NCBI RefSeq assembly: GCF_033304595.1
Contig: NZ_CP116341.1
Coordinates: 1,841,001 to 1,905,000, forward strand
Source of the DNA: Sporosarcina jeotgali
Lineage (GTDB): Bacteria; Bacillota; Bacilli; Bacillales_A; Planococcaceae
Reading direction: 5' to 3'
Length of the DNA stretch: 64,000 nucleotides
In this document: positions 32,375 to 40,538 of the stretch, one piece after another
How positions within the stretch are numbered: the stretch's first letter is position 1
Layout: each line of letters begins with the position of its first letter
Program-made: the position numbers and the translations under genes
Notes under the pieces: model-generated
Told to the model about the DNA's origin: nothing
Seen by the model: only the letters and a program-made list of their open reading frames with translations
The model's database searches: none

Positions 32375-33307
32375 TTACTTCCAAGGATTTTTTCTTTTCG
32401 CTAGAACCGATAGGAATGCATCCACAGCTTTCGGGTTGAACTGTGTTCCTCTGCCCTCAACCAGTTCTTGAAGGGCATCTTTGATCGGTAATGCTTTTTT
32501 GTAAGCACGGTCCGTAGTCATCGCGTCAAACGAATCGACCACACTCACAATCGATGCTTCGAGTGATATCTCTTCGCCCTTCAGTCCGTATGGATACCCT
32601 TTCCCGTCATATCTTTCGTGATGCTGTTCGACAATGAAAGCTGATTTACTAAGCATGTCCACTTTGTGATTGCGAATCATTTTAGCACCTTCCGTTGTAT
32701 GCGCTTTCATGATTTGCCATTCTTCTGCAGTTAACGGCCCTGGCTTGTTAAGGATTTCCAAAGGAACTGAAAGTTTACCAATGTCATGAAAATAAGCTCC
32801 CCATCTTAGTGTCTGTAGGAATCTTTTCGGCATATCGAGTTCCGTCCACACTTCTATAGAATAGTTCTTGATTCGATTGCAATGCATATATGTATAGCCA
32901 TCTAATTTTTCAATGGCATCTGCTTCTTCTTGTAAAACTTGCGATTCAAAAAAACCAGGTTCAAATATTTCCACTGTGGTTTTAATGAGGATTTCCGCAT
33001 CAGATTCCGCGTGAAATGAAATCGTCTTTTCATATTGTGATGCATCAATGGTTTCACCAAGGTGGAAATTGCGGCGTTTTCCTTCATATTGAATTTCAAC
33101 AGTCCCTTTTAAAAGCGTATACGTTTCCACAATTTCAGCATCTGCATCCAAGTTAAATTGAACCCATAAGTTTTCCCCTTCGTGCAACGAATACAACGCA
33201 TTGGAAAGTCCATCCCATTGCCCGAGTAAAATCACATCCGCATACCCCAGATGCAGTTCGGGATATCCATTTTCATCATAATTGCTGTACGATCGATTGT
33301 TCGACAT
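32375..33307 (-). CDS. HD-GYP phosphodiesterase with N-terminal cupin-like sensor domain
   Basis: 310 residues. Residues 20-115 look like a small beta-barrel (cupin-like; VETYTLLKGTVEIQYEGK, HLGETIDAS). Residues 135-305 are an HD-GYP domain: His142, the HD pair 174-175 (AYFHDIGKLSVPLEIL), KAHTTEGAKMI, QHHERYDGKGYPYGLKG (GYP at 237-239), VVDSFDAMTTDRAYKKA. All metal ligands of c-di-GMP phosphodiesterases appear present. It would hydrolyse c-di-GMP (or a related dinucleotide) in response to a ligand or small signal sensed by the barrel. ATG at 33307. No membrane segment. Confidence 0.87.
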   Translation of the reverse strand: MSNNRSYSNYDENGYPELHLGYADVILLGQWDGLSNALYSLHEGENLWVQFNLDADAEIVETYTLLKGTVEIQYEGKRRNFHLGETIDASQYEKTISFHAESDAEILIKTTVEIFEPGFFESQVLQEEADAIEKLDGYTYMHCNRIKNYSIEVWTELDMPKRFLQTLRWGAYFHDIGKLSVPLEILNKPGPLTAEEWQIMKAHTTEGAKMIRNHKVDMLSKSAFIVEQHHERYDGKGYPYGLKGEEISLEASIVSVVDSFDAMTTDRAYKKALPIKDALQELVEGRGTQFNPKAVDAFLSVLAKRKNPWK

Positions 33308-33863
33308 GGTTTATCCACCCCCAGGTTATAGTTTGTACGAAGTTTACTTAACCCTGCACTGCAAGTATAACAAAGCTATTAAACGCTGCATAACGATCCG
33401 TAAACAATGATAAGATTGTTGGTAACTGAATGATTCAAGTATTTGTACTTTAAGAGCCTTTCCAACAGTATATTATAAATAATGCATTCTAGGATGTCGG
33501 CATGGGGGTATCGAATTGGACATCGATATTGGAGTAGGAAGTTTGAAAGTGGACCTTGCGGAGTAGTGTGTTTCAGCTGCCAGAGGGTGAAACGATTTTA
33601 ATTGTTTCACGCCCTGGCACTTTTTAAGTTATACAAACGAGAGAATTAGATTCACGATTAGAGAAACACATCGTTTCGTTCGAATTGATAATTGAATAGT
33701 TAAACATTGTACACACCTTCGCCACAATTGAGTGAAAAATTTTTTGCCCCTCAAAATACGACATACTTTTCATTTCTCTTTTAATATGATGAACAAGTTG
33801 CTTCTATACCTACTAGAAATTACTGCATGATTGAAGCTTAATATATAGTATGGAGGAATAGAA
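33308..33863. other. Intergenic region holding an orphan terminator and possible small transcript
   Basis: About 550 bp between the HD-GYP start and the Spo0E-like gene. It contains an AT-rich promoter-like stretch (TATATTATAAAT near 33468), a purine-rich segment (33500-33570) and the strong plus-strand terminator at 33578-33625, but no convincing protein gene. A 35-codon frame from an ATG near 33493 runs into the terminator stem. Confidence 0.45.
33578..33625 (+). terminator. Orphan rho-independent terminator
   Basis: 16-bp stem TGCCAG-GGGTGAAAC / GTTTCACGCCCTGGCA (one mismatch), followed by CTTTTT. No coding gene lies upstream on this strand within 2 kb. Confidence 0.85.
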
Positions 33864-34028
33864 TTGTATAAAAGTGTCAGAAAGAATCTTCTTTTGTTTA
33901 GAATCAGAGTAAAAAGAGTCAATATGTATAAAAAAGCGGATCAATTCGGATTCACACATCCGCGTGTTGTAAAATGCAGCAGTGAATTGGATATCTTATT
34001 GAACAGAGTACAAGGAATTTGTACGTAA
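33864..34028 (+). CDS. Spo0E-like aspartyl-phosphate phosphatase (54 aa)
   Basis: Starts at TTG 33864, 7 nt after GGAGG, and ends at TAA 34026-34028. The product has two helices joined by a short turn: ... MYKKADQFGFTHPRVVKCSS followed by ELDILLNRVQG. The tail matches the Spo0E family pattern (G-L/F-x-H-P-x-V-V-x-x-S-x-E-L-D-x-L-L-N). In this copy the usual Gln of SQELD is Ser (CSSELD). Spo0E proteins dephosphorylate Spo0A~P and delay sporulation. Followed at once by its own terminator. Confidence 0.8.
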   Translation: MYKSVRKNLLLFRIRVKRVNMYKKADQFGFTHPRVVKCSSELDILLNRVQGICT

Positions 34029-34066
34029 CTATAGCAATTGACTCTCGTTTTCTAATAAGACATCCC

Positions 34067-34115
34067 AAGAAAGAGACGGCTCCAACCTTTTGGAACTGTC
34101 TCTTTCTTATTTTTA
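34067..34115 (+). terminator. Terminator of the Spo0E-like gene
   Basis: Long stem AAGAAAGAGAC-TCCAA / TTGGA-GTCTCTTTCTT followed by ATTTTT; 39 nt past the stop. Confidence 0.9.
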
Positions 34116-34217
34116 ATACAAATGATCGTTTACAGCATCCCGTTCAGCACGATCATTCAGCAAAACTGCAAACATGTTATTATATAGCAAGCTGCAGATA
34201 GATAAGGAGCGAAAACG

Positions 34218-34922
34218 TTGAGGTTGAATCAATATATCAGTTCTTCCGGTTTCTGTTCCCGAAGACAGGCGGAGCGGTTGATTACCGCTGAAAAAGTGTT
34301 AGTCAATGGCGAGATTGCACCACATGTTTATTTTGTTGAAGAGAACGATCTGGTCGAAGTAGAGGGTCACAGAATTAAGCACGCATCCCAGAAAGTTTAC
34401 ATGATCCTCAATAAACCGAGCGGGATTATTTGTACTGCCTCCCCTGCCGTTGCTAATAATATTATTGACTATGTCTCCTGCCCTGAACGAATTTTTCCAG
34501 TGGGGCGTCTAGATAAAGAAACAGAAGGTCTAATTCTATTAACTAATGACGGAAGCGTTGTAAATGAGTTAATGAAAGAAGAAAACCATCAAGAAAAAGA
34601 ATACATTGTAACCGTCGATAAAAAAATCACAGAACCTTTTATAGATGATTTATCAAACGGCGTTACGATTTACAATCCAAGAAAAAAGAGCTATACAACA
34701 ACAAATGCCTGCCCTGTAATTCAGTTGGATGAGTATACGTTTCGCATAACGCTTTCCCAAGGATTGAATCGTCAAATCCGCAGAATGTGCAGACATTTTC
34801 AATATACGGTCACACACTTGAAGAGAGTTCGAATCAGGCATATTCAACTCGGTTCATTAGAGATCGGCCAATGGCGCCACTTGACTGAAGAGGAAATAGC
34901 CGGTCTAAACAGGCAGCAATAA
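34218..34922 (+). CDS. RluF/RsuA-type 23S rRNA pseudouridine synthase
   Basis: 234 residues from TTG 34218 (AAGGAG upstream). N-terminal S4 RNA-binding domain (MRLNQYISSSGFCSRRQAER), then the RsuA/RluB/RluE/RluF catalytic domain with Asp in GRLDKETEGLILLTNDG, and QGLNRQIRRMCRHF. The last helix and LKRVRIRHIQLGSL are typical of RluF. It isomerises a uridine in 23S rRNA, and possibly a tRNA uridine. Single gene. Confidence 0.88.
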   Translation: MRLNQYISSSGFCSRRQAERLITAEKVLVNGEIAPHVYFVEENDLVEVEGHRIKHASQKVYMILNKPSGIICTASPAVANNIIDYVSCPERIFPVGRLDKETEGLILLTNDGSVVNELMKEENHQEKEYIVTVDKKITEPFIDDLSNGVTIYNPRKKSYTTTNACPVIQLDEYTFRITLSQGLNRQIRRMCRHFQYTVTHLKRVRIRHIQLGSLEIGQWRHLTEEEIAGLNRQQ

Positions 34923-34934
34923 ATGCGATTGCTG

Positions 34935-35135
34935 TCATTCCCCCTTGTCGTTGGTTGGCCTGCCAGCAGTAAACGTTTCGTGAATCCACTCATTTATTCC
35001 GCTGACAACTTTTTCTGGTGCGTCTCGATAGATATCATGGCTGCCTTTGATGGACACACATTCTATCCTAGGCTCGTTTCCATGTCTTTGTAACAAATAA
35101 TATAGGATTCGGGTACAACTAGAAAGAGTTGACAA
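34935..35135 (-). pseudogene. C-terminal remnant of an alpha/beta hydrolase
   Basis: 66-codon frame whose last 40 residues (CVSIKGSHDIYRDAPEKVVS then GINEWIHETF) match the C-terminal end of alpha/beta-fold hydrolases, where the catalytic His (SHD) and the DaPeKV...I..W helix stand. The nucleophile half is missing and the frame upstream is unrelated. No ribosome binding site for the 35135 start. Probably a decayed gene. Confidence 0.5.
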
Positions 35136-35346
35136 AAGTATAGTAAACCAATTGACTTGTTGTTATAATTTAACTTATGTGAAAAGCCTTTCATTCTTAC
35201 TGCTCTTCCTTTTTGTCAGCAATCCTTTAGATAAAGATTCTAGTGTGTTATGTATGAAGTTGTTTTTAATTTTAAGAAGGAATAATACGAGTGTAAAACT
35301 ACCCTGAGAAATCAAATTTAAATTTGAGAGTAAAGGGGCAGTAAGA

Positions 35347-36552
35347 ATGAAAAATCAATCGTTTCGTTTTCTTTGGCTTGGCCAATCAATGGCTAATCTA
35401 GGTGATGTTTTTTATATTGTCGGGATCATTTCTTTATTATATACACTCACTGAGTCGCCTTTTGCCTTAGCGCTGGTGCCTTTTATCAATATGTTCGGTC
35501 GATTTATAAGCGGGATGATCTCTCCATGGCTGATCAATCGTTTTCCTTTAAAAACGTTGCTTGTTTATTTACAAGTAAGTAAGACCGTTCTGTTGGCTGT
35601 TCTATCACTTTTATTGAGTTCAGATGCGACGACCAATCTATTCATCATTCTGACCTTTGTTGGCTGTATTGCCTTTTTGGACGGCTGGGCATCGCCGGCA
35701 AGCCATGCAATGCTGCCGCGGCTTGTACCAAAGGAACAACTTGTGAAAGCGAACAGTTTCTTCTCCATCGTCTCTGAAACAGTGAATTTAGGAGGCTGGG
35801 CACTTGGAGGAGCAGCGGTCGCACTGACGAGTGGACAGTTTGTTATTTTCGGCACAGTCGGGTTATATATACTGGCAACGCTGATGATGGCCGGCATTTA
35901 TGATCCCACTCCATTTCAGAAAAAAGTATTTGAAGGTAAACGGAGCCGTGAGCTGACTGAGGGCTGGCAAATCATATGGAAGAATCCGCTTTTCAGAAGT
36001 CTGCATGTGATTATTATTTTCGAAGCAATTGCCGATGTTGTATGGATCGCCTCTATTCTTTATATCTTTGTGTCACAAGTTCTCGGACAGACAGAAGCCT
36101 GGTGGGGTTACATTAATACTGCTTTCTTCTTTGGTATGATAATTGGCGGAGTCCTCTGCTCTCGATTTGTAATTGGGATTGAAAACAACCTAAAACGCTT
36201 GCTAATCCTGTTTTCCTTCGGCCTTAGCGCCGTAACTCTTCTTTTTGGAGTAACAACCATACCCTGGATTTCCATTTTACTTGTTATAGTGAATGGGATT
36301 GTCCAGCAATTAAAAGGGATTGTAAGTGAGACATTGCTTCAAAAATCTGCAACGCCTGACGAGCTTCCTAAAATATATGCCGTTCAAGGCGCTTTAATAT
36401 CGCTGTTATTCGGGTTTTCTTCGTTAAGCTTCGGAGCGATTGCAGAGCTTTGGGATGTCAGGATCACATTTATCCTTGCAGCAGCTTTGTTAGGACTTGG
36501 TGCTCTATATGCATTCATTCGCCGTCGCGATTTCGATATTACGACTGACTGA
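35347..36552 (+). CDS. MFS transporter
   Basis: 401 residues with twelve predicted membrane helices in two bundles. Features of the MFS_3/enterobactin-exporter-like subgroup are visible (FLWLGQSMANLGDVFYIV at the first helix; GWASPASHAMLPRLVPKEQL after helix 4; LREL-type linker around residue 200 with GKRSRELTEGWQIIWKNPLF). A macrolide or drug efflux role is possible, substrate unknown. ATG after AAAGGGGCAG. Convergent with the SLH gene, sharing a bidirectional terminator. Confidence 0.85.
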   Translation: MKNQSFRFLWLGQSMANLGDVFYIVGIISLLYTLTESPFALALVPFINMFGRFISGMISPWLINRFPLKTLLVYLQVSKTVLLAVLSLLLSSDATTNLFIILTFVGCIAFLDGWASPASHAMLPRLVPKEQLVKANSFFSIVSETVNLGGWALGGAAVALTSGQFVIFGTVGLYILATLMMAGIYDPTPFQKKVFEGKRSRELTEGWQIIWKNPLFRSLHVIIIFEAIADVVWIASILYIFVSQVLGQTEAWWGYINTAFFFGMIIGGVLCSRFVIGIENNLKRLLILFSFGLSAVTLLFGVTTIPWISILLVIVNGIVQQLKGIVSETLLQKSATPDELPKIYAVQGALISLLFGFSSLSFGAIAELWDVRITFILAAALLGLGALYAFIRRRDFDITTD

Positions 36553-36570
36553 TGCGCTATTGAGTGAACT

Positions 36571-36614
36571 AAAAAAACCGATGTTGGATGAAATCCATCA
36601 ACATCGGTCTTTTT
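36571..36614. terminator. Bidirectional terminator
   Basis: ACCGATGTTG / CAACATCGGT stem with A-run left and T-run right; lies between the MFS and SLH-protein stops. Confidence 0.9.
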
Positions 36615-36615
36615 G

Positions 36616-38238
36616 TTATCTTGCTGCGTCCACACGATATAGGAATATAGCCAATTCTCCTCGGGTGATGGAAGAACCTGTTCCAAATTTTGTCGAAGTT
36701 TTCCCTTGTGTTACGTTATGTTTCAATAATGCTTTTACCGCTTCTTCATATCTCGGAGATACATCTTTAAATGACAGTTCTACCCCATCGCTTGATAATG
36801 TATAAGCTCTTTGAATGAGGAGAGCCATCTCCCCTCGTGTTGTTGTGTCATTTGCACCGAAATAAGTGGATGATTTACCAGTTGCGATTCCTGCTGACCT
36901 TAACGCATTGACGGCACCCCAGGCTCTTTTCGGCACATCTCCATATTGAGGAGTACTTGTGTCAGATGTATCAAGGTTCAGAATGTTTGCCAGCCAAATC
37001 GCTGCATCGACTCTTTTGATATCATTTTTCATCCCGAACTCGGTTTTACTAATTCCTTTGGCAACTTTCTTGTCCGCAAGATAAGTGACTGCAGCGGAAT
37101 AACGATCCGTCATATCCATAAATGCAGGTTCTGCGCTAAACGACATCGTATAAACGCCACTTTGCCAGTCAACTTGTTTGAAAGGGCTGAAATAATAAAT
37201 TCCTTTTTCAAGTTTTAATTTTTGAGTGGAGGTCACAGGCTTCCCTATCGCTCCGAAGTTCGTATCGGAACCATAAGAAATATGAACTTCCCTCATAAGA
37301 TTATACATGCTGAACTCCGAGGTAAAGTTAATGGTCATATAGCCATCGTAATTCATTTCAAGTGCATAATAGTCAATTTTGTCGGAATCACTTAGAAATC
37401 CAGTGTGCGTTTTTCCATCATTCAGCTGCAGCGGAATTGCAGTTTCCCGAGTATTATTCGGTTCCTTCTCTTCATTGTTGGCAGGTTGTAAATCGACACC
37501 CATTTCATACACACCGCGATATGATCCTTGACCCGTCACTAATATGTAGTAAATGCCGGCTTCCAGATCTATCTGGTGTTTCCAATAGACCGGATCATCC
37601 TTTTTAAATCCGAAACTCTCGTACGCTATCATTTTTTGTCGTTCGTCAAACAACCGGATATTCGCGTTTGGCATATAGGAAATGGCATTCATCTGAAATC
37701 TGCCCGGTTCGGTGAGCTCGACTTTATAATAATCATCCTGATCACCCAGACTGATAAAACCTCTTACTTTATCTCCTCCAACTGTCAGCAGCATTGCTTC
37801 GTTGAAAGATTGGTTCGGTTCTATTTCATTATTGTTAGCGGGATCGAATGCAGCACGAATTTCATAATCGCCGAAACTTCTTTTTTCATGGTCTTTAATG
37901 ATTAAAGTATATTCTCCCGATTCCAAAACGTATTCCTTACTATAGGTTGATGGCTTATCCGAGCGCCCATTGTAAGTGACCTCATAGCCGTCTACCCTAT
38001 TACCATCTGGTGTTTGAAGGTCTACTATTACAGCTGAGAAGTAGGCGTCCAAAGTGACTGAGAGAGTGCCTGGCTGCTCGAGTACAATGGTATATTCATC
38101 CGCCGGCTTTTGTTCAGTGATCGTACCTGAAACCTGTGTATCGAATGGTAATCCGGATTCCGCTTTCGCAACGGAAACCGTTAAAAACCCTGTAAAGAAT
38201 AGAACAAACAAAATAACGAACATGCTTTTTCTGTTCAA
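36616..38238 (-). CDS. Secreted protein with pre-peptidase-type beta domains and three SLH domains
   Basis: 540 residues. Signal peptide cut after VAKA (about 25), then three repeats of about 115 residues of pre-peptidase C-terminal (PPC) type, each with an E-P-N-x-S/T ... A motif and a D-x-D-Y-Y/Y-x-v/l motif (IEPNQSFNEAMLL; LGDQDDYYKVEL; KEPNNTRETAIPL; SDKIDYYALEM). The C-terminal ~170 residues are three SLH domains (YFGANDTTTRGEMA, FGTGSSITRGELA), which hold the protein to pyruvylated secondary polymer in the wall. No catalytic domain is visible. TTG start at 38238. Likely an envelope protein or S-layer associated. Confidence 0.85.
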   Translation of the reverse strand: MNRKSMFVILFVLFFTGFLTVSVAKAESGLPFDTQVSGTITEQKPADEYTIVLEQPGTLSVTLDAYFSAVIVDLQTPDGNRVDGYEVTYNGRSDKPSTYSKEYVLESGEYTLIIKDHEKRSFGDYEIRAAFDPANNNEIEPNQSFNEAMLLTVGGDKVRGFISLGDQDDYYKVELTEPGRFQMNAISYMPNANIRLFDERQKMIAYESFGFKKDDPVYWKHQIDLEAGIYYILVTGQGSYRGVYEMGVDLQPANNEEKEPNNTRETAIPLQLNDGKTHTGFLSDSDKIDYYALEMNYDGYMTINFTSEFSMYNLMREVHISYGSDTNFGAIGKPVTSTQKLKLEKGIYYFSPFKQVDWQSGVYTMSFSAEPAFMDMTDRYSAAVTYLADKKVAKGISKTEFGMKNDIKRVDAAIWLANILNLDTSDTSTPQYGDVPKRAWGAVNALRSAGIATGKSSTYFGANDTTTRGEMALLIQRAYTLSSDGVELSFKDVSPRYEEAVKALLKHNVTQGKTSTKFGTGSSITRGELAIFLYRVDAAR

Positions 38239-38512
38239 GCTTTTTACCTCTTCCTCTTAGATAATCTCTAAACAAATATTTTCTTTTTATAGTATATAGT
38301 ATTTATCAATTGAGCAACAACATTTTTTGAGAAGAATGCCTTAACAGATTCAAATCCACTAGTTACATTTTATTGTACTGATAGTATTTAATGCTAATTA
38401 AAAGAAATACGATGTATGGCAAACTTTCGTATTTACAATATTCTCTATATTTTTACCATGTTTCCCCTTTTTATAGTATACTCGACATATGATTGACGAA
38501 GGGGGTTATCAT

Positions 38513-40429
38513 ATGGCCTTTACAATTCCTGAAACGATACGAACAACATCCACTGCAGGTGAACGACAGTTGTTCCACACATTGAAAACGTACTTGCCTG
38601 ATGATTATATTGTCTACTACGAACCTGAAATACGCGGTAAACGTCCTGTTTTTGTTATTATCGGACCAGACCTTGGGTTAGTCGTTCTGGAAGTGAAAGA
38701 TTATACGAAAAATACATTGTTTCAACTAAACTCTGATGAATGGACCATTGTCAATACCGCTGGGGAACAAGTCAAGGTTAAAAGCCCTCACCTCCAGGCC
38801 AGGGAAAATGCCTTTCATATTGTGAATGCATTAAAAAAAGACCGTAATCTTGTTCAACTAGAAGGTAAATATCAATTCCAATTGAAATTCCCTTACGGAT
38901 TTGGAAGTGTGTATACAAGATTGTACCAAAAGGACTTCATCCAACACGACTTATACAGCGTCGTTGCACCTGATCTATGTCTGACACGTGATGAAATCGA
39001 TCCTGAACATGAAGCGTTTTCTGAAGAGAATCTAATCGAGAAAATTGTAAATATGTTCGTAGTGCCATATCGGTTGCGCGAACCTTTGTCGCAAGAAGAT
39101 ATCGATACCATTCGCTATCATCTATTTCCTGAAGTACGAATCAGTGCTGAATTCAGGCAGCCATCACCTTATCAAGATCAATTACTGCTATCTCTTCATG
39201 ATATTAAAGCGATGGATTTGCATCAGGAAAAACTTGCTAAGCAAATCGGGGACAAAAACCGACTCATCCGCGGCGTTGCAGGCAGCGGTAAAACATTAAT
39301 ACTTGCGAGCCGTGCGAAACTGCTTGCAAAACAGCATCCGAACTGGAAAATCCTGATTCTATGTTACAACATCTCGCTGTCTCGTTCCATTGGTCACTTA
39401 GTGAATCAAATGATGCAGGAGCCGGATTCGTTGTTTGACTTCGACTTCACAAGTGATGAGGGACCGCCTGCCGCTGATCATCCTATCATAGTGAGAAACT
39501 TCCATGAATGGCTGAAAAATGATTTGCGTATCTCCGAAACTCAGTTACCTGTCATCTTGCAAAAACTTGAAAAAGGTGAAGGGATCTTACCTATGTACGA
39601 CGCTATCTTAATCGATGAAGGACAAGATTTTGAAGCTGATTGGTTCAAGTTGGTGAGCCATCTGCTGAATCCTGACACTAAATCGCTGCTGCTCGTTGAA
39701 GATCGTGCACAATCGATATATAAACGGGCACGTTCCTATGTCCAGGATACTGGTCTCGATTTCCGAGGGCGCTCCAAAGTGTTGAGTATCAACTACCGCA
39801 ACACAGCACAAATCGTGGAATTCGCTTGGAAGTTTTATCAGGAGAATTCCGCCCTGCGCAACAAAGTTGTCAGTAAGGACTTTGAGAATGAAATTATCTC
39901 ACCGCAGAGTACGCGCAGAAAAGGATACCAGCCCGCCATCTATAAAGCGAAGACATTTTCACAGGAAGCTGAGATGGTGGCCAAACAAATTGTCAAGCTC
40001 CACAACGATTTCAACGTTCCATTCTCTGAAATGGTTATTTTATATCGCGTACGAAAAACGTTCAAAGCCGATTATGTCGCCACACTGATCCGAGCCATGG
40101 AGAAAGCTGGCATTCCTTATTACTGGCTAACCAAAGATACGAACGCCAAACGTACATTCACGAAAGACAGCGATCAGGTTATCATCAGTACAATTGACAG
40201 CAGCAAAGGGTTGGATTTCCAAGCCGTCTTCGTTGTTAACCTGGACAACCTGCCGTTCTCGCTAGAAGAAGACACGGAACGCGAAGCCTCCCTGCTCTAT
40301 ATCGCAATGACCCGTGCGAAGGATTTCCTCTGTTTATCCTATTCTGGAGAATCAGCGTACACCCGTTACTTCGAAAAAATCATGCAACACCGAATAGAAG
40401 CAAGCATCACGATGAAGGATGTAAGATGA
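38513..40429 (+). CDS. NERD domain fused to UvrD/Rep-like helicase
   Basis: 638 residues from ATG 38513 (AAGGGGG 7 nt upstream). Residues 8-125 form a NERD nuclease-related domain (GERQLFHTLKTYLPDDYIVY; LGLVVLEVKDY). The metal-binding Asp expected before VII (as PDFVII in proteins I remember) is Val here (RPVFVII), so nuclease action is doubtful. Residues 245-630 form an SF1 helicase: RGVAGSGKT (Walker A), ILIDEGQDFEADWF (Walker B), NYRNTAQI, TIDSSKGLDFQAVFV and YIAMTRAKDFL (motif VI). DNA repair or defence is likely. Single gene. Promoter region is AT-rich upstream. Confidence 0.87.
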   Translation: MAFTIPETIRTTSTAGERQLFHTLKTYLPDDYIVYYEPEIRGKRPVFVIIGPDLGLVVLEVKDYTKNTLFQLNSDEWTIVNTAGEQVKVKSPHLQARENAFHIVNALKKDRNLVQLEGKYQFQLKFPYGFGSVYTRLYQKDFIQHDLYSVVAPDLCLTRDEIDPEHEAFSEENLIEKIVNMFVVPYRLREPLSQEDIDTIRYHLFPEVRISAEFRQPSPYQDQLLLSLHDIKAMDLHQEKLAKQIGDKNRLIRGVAGSGKTLILASRAKLLAKQHPNWKILILCYNISLSRSIGHLVNQMMQEPDSLFDFDFTSDEGPPAADHPIIVRNFHEWLKNDLRISETQLPVILQKLEKGEGILPMYDAILIDEGQDFEADWFKLVSHLLNPDTKSLLLVEDRAQSIYKRARSYVQDTGLDFRGRSKVLSINYRNTAQIVEFAWKFYQENSALRNKVVSKDFENEIISPQSTRRKGYQPAIYKAKTFSQEAEMVAKQIVKLHNDFNVPFSEMVILYRVRKTFKADYVATLIRAMEKAGIPYYWLTKDTNAKRTFTKDSDQVIISTIDSSKGLDFQAVFVVNLDNLPFSLEEDTEREASLLYIAMTRAKDFLCLSYSGESAYTRYFEKIMQHRIEASITMKDVR

Positions 40430-40444
40430 AGACTGATTAGAACG

Positions 40445-40509
40445 GATGTGCTGTGCAGAGAACTTTCATGATTCTATATACTCTCATGATTGTTTCGTGC
40501 ACAGACATC
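40445..40509. repeat. Type B palindromic repeat
   Basis: GATGTGCTGTGCA / TGCACAGACATC arms with core GAACTTTCATGATT and TCTCATGATTGTTTC, nearly that of 16527-16588. Lies between convergent genes and may act as a hairpin terminator substitute. Confidence 0.75.
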
Positions 40510-40538
40510 TGCTTTTCAAGATACTACATCATCGTTAA

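Noticed and set aside
33493-33600. 35-codon frame before the orphan terminator
   Set aside because: Runs into the terminator stem and lacks a ribosome binding site; better explained as part of a non-coding transcript or nothing.
34019-34201. 60-codon plus-strand open frame after the Spo0E-like gene
   Set aside because: Overlaps the Spo0E-like stop and the terminator hairpin at 34067-34115; no ribosome site.
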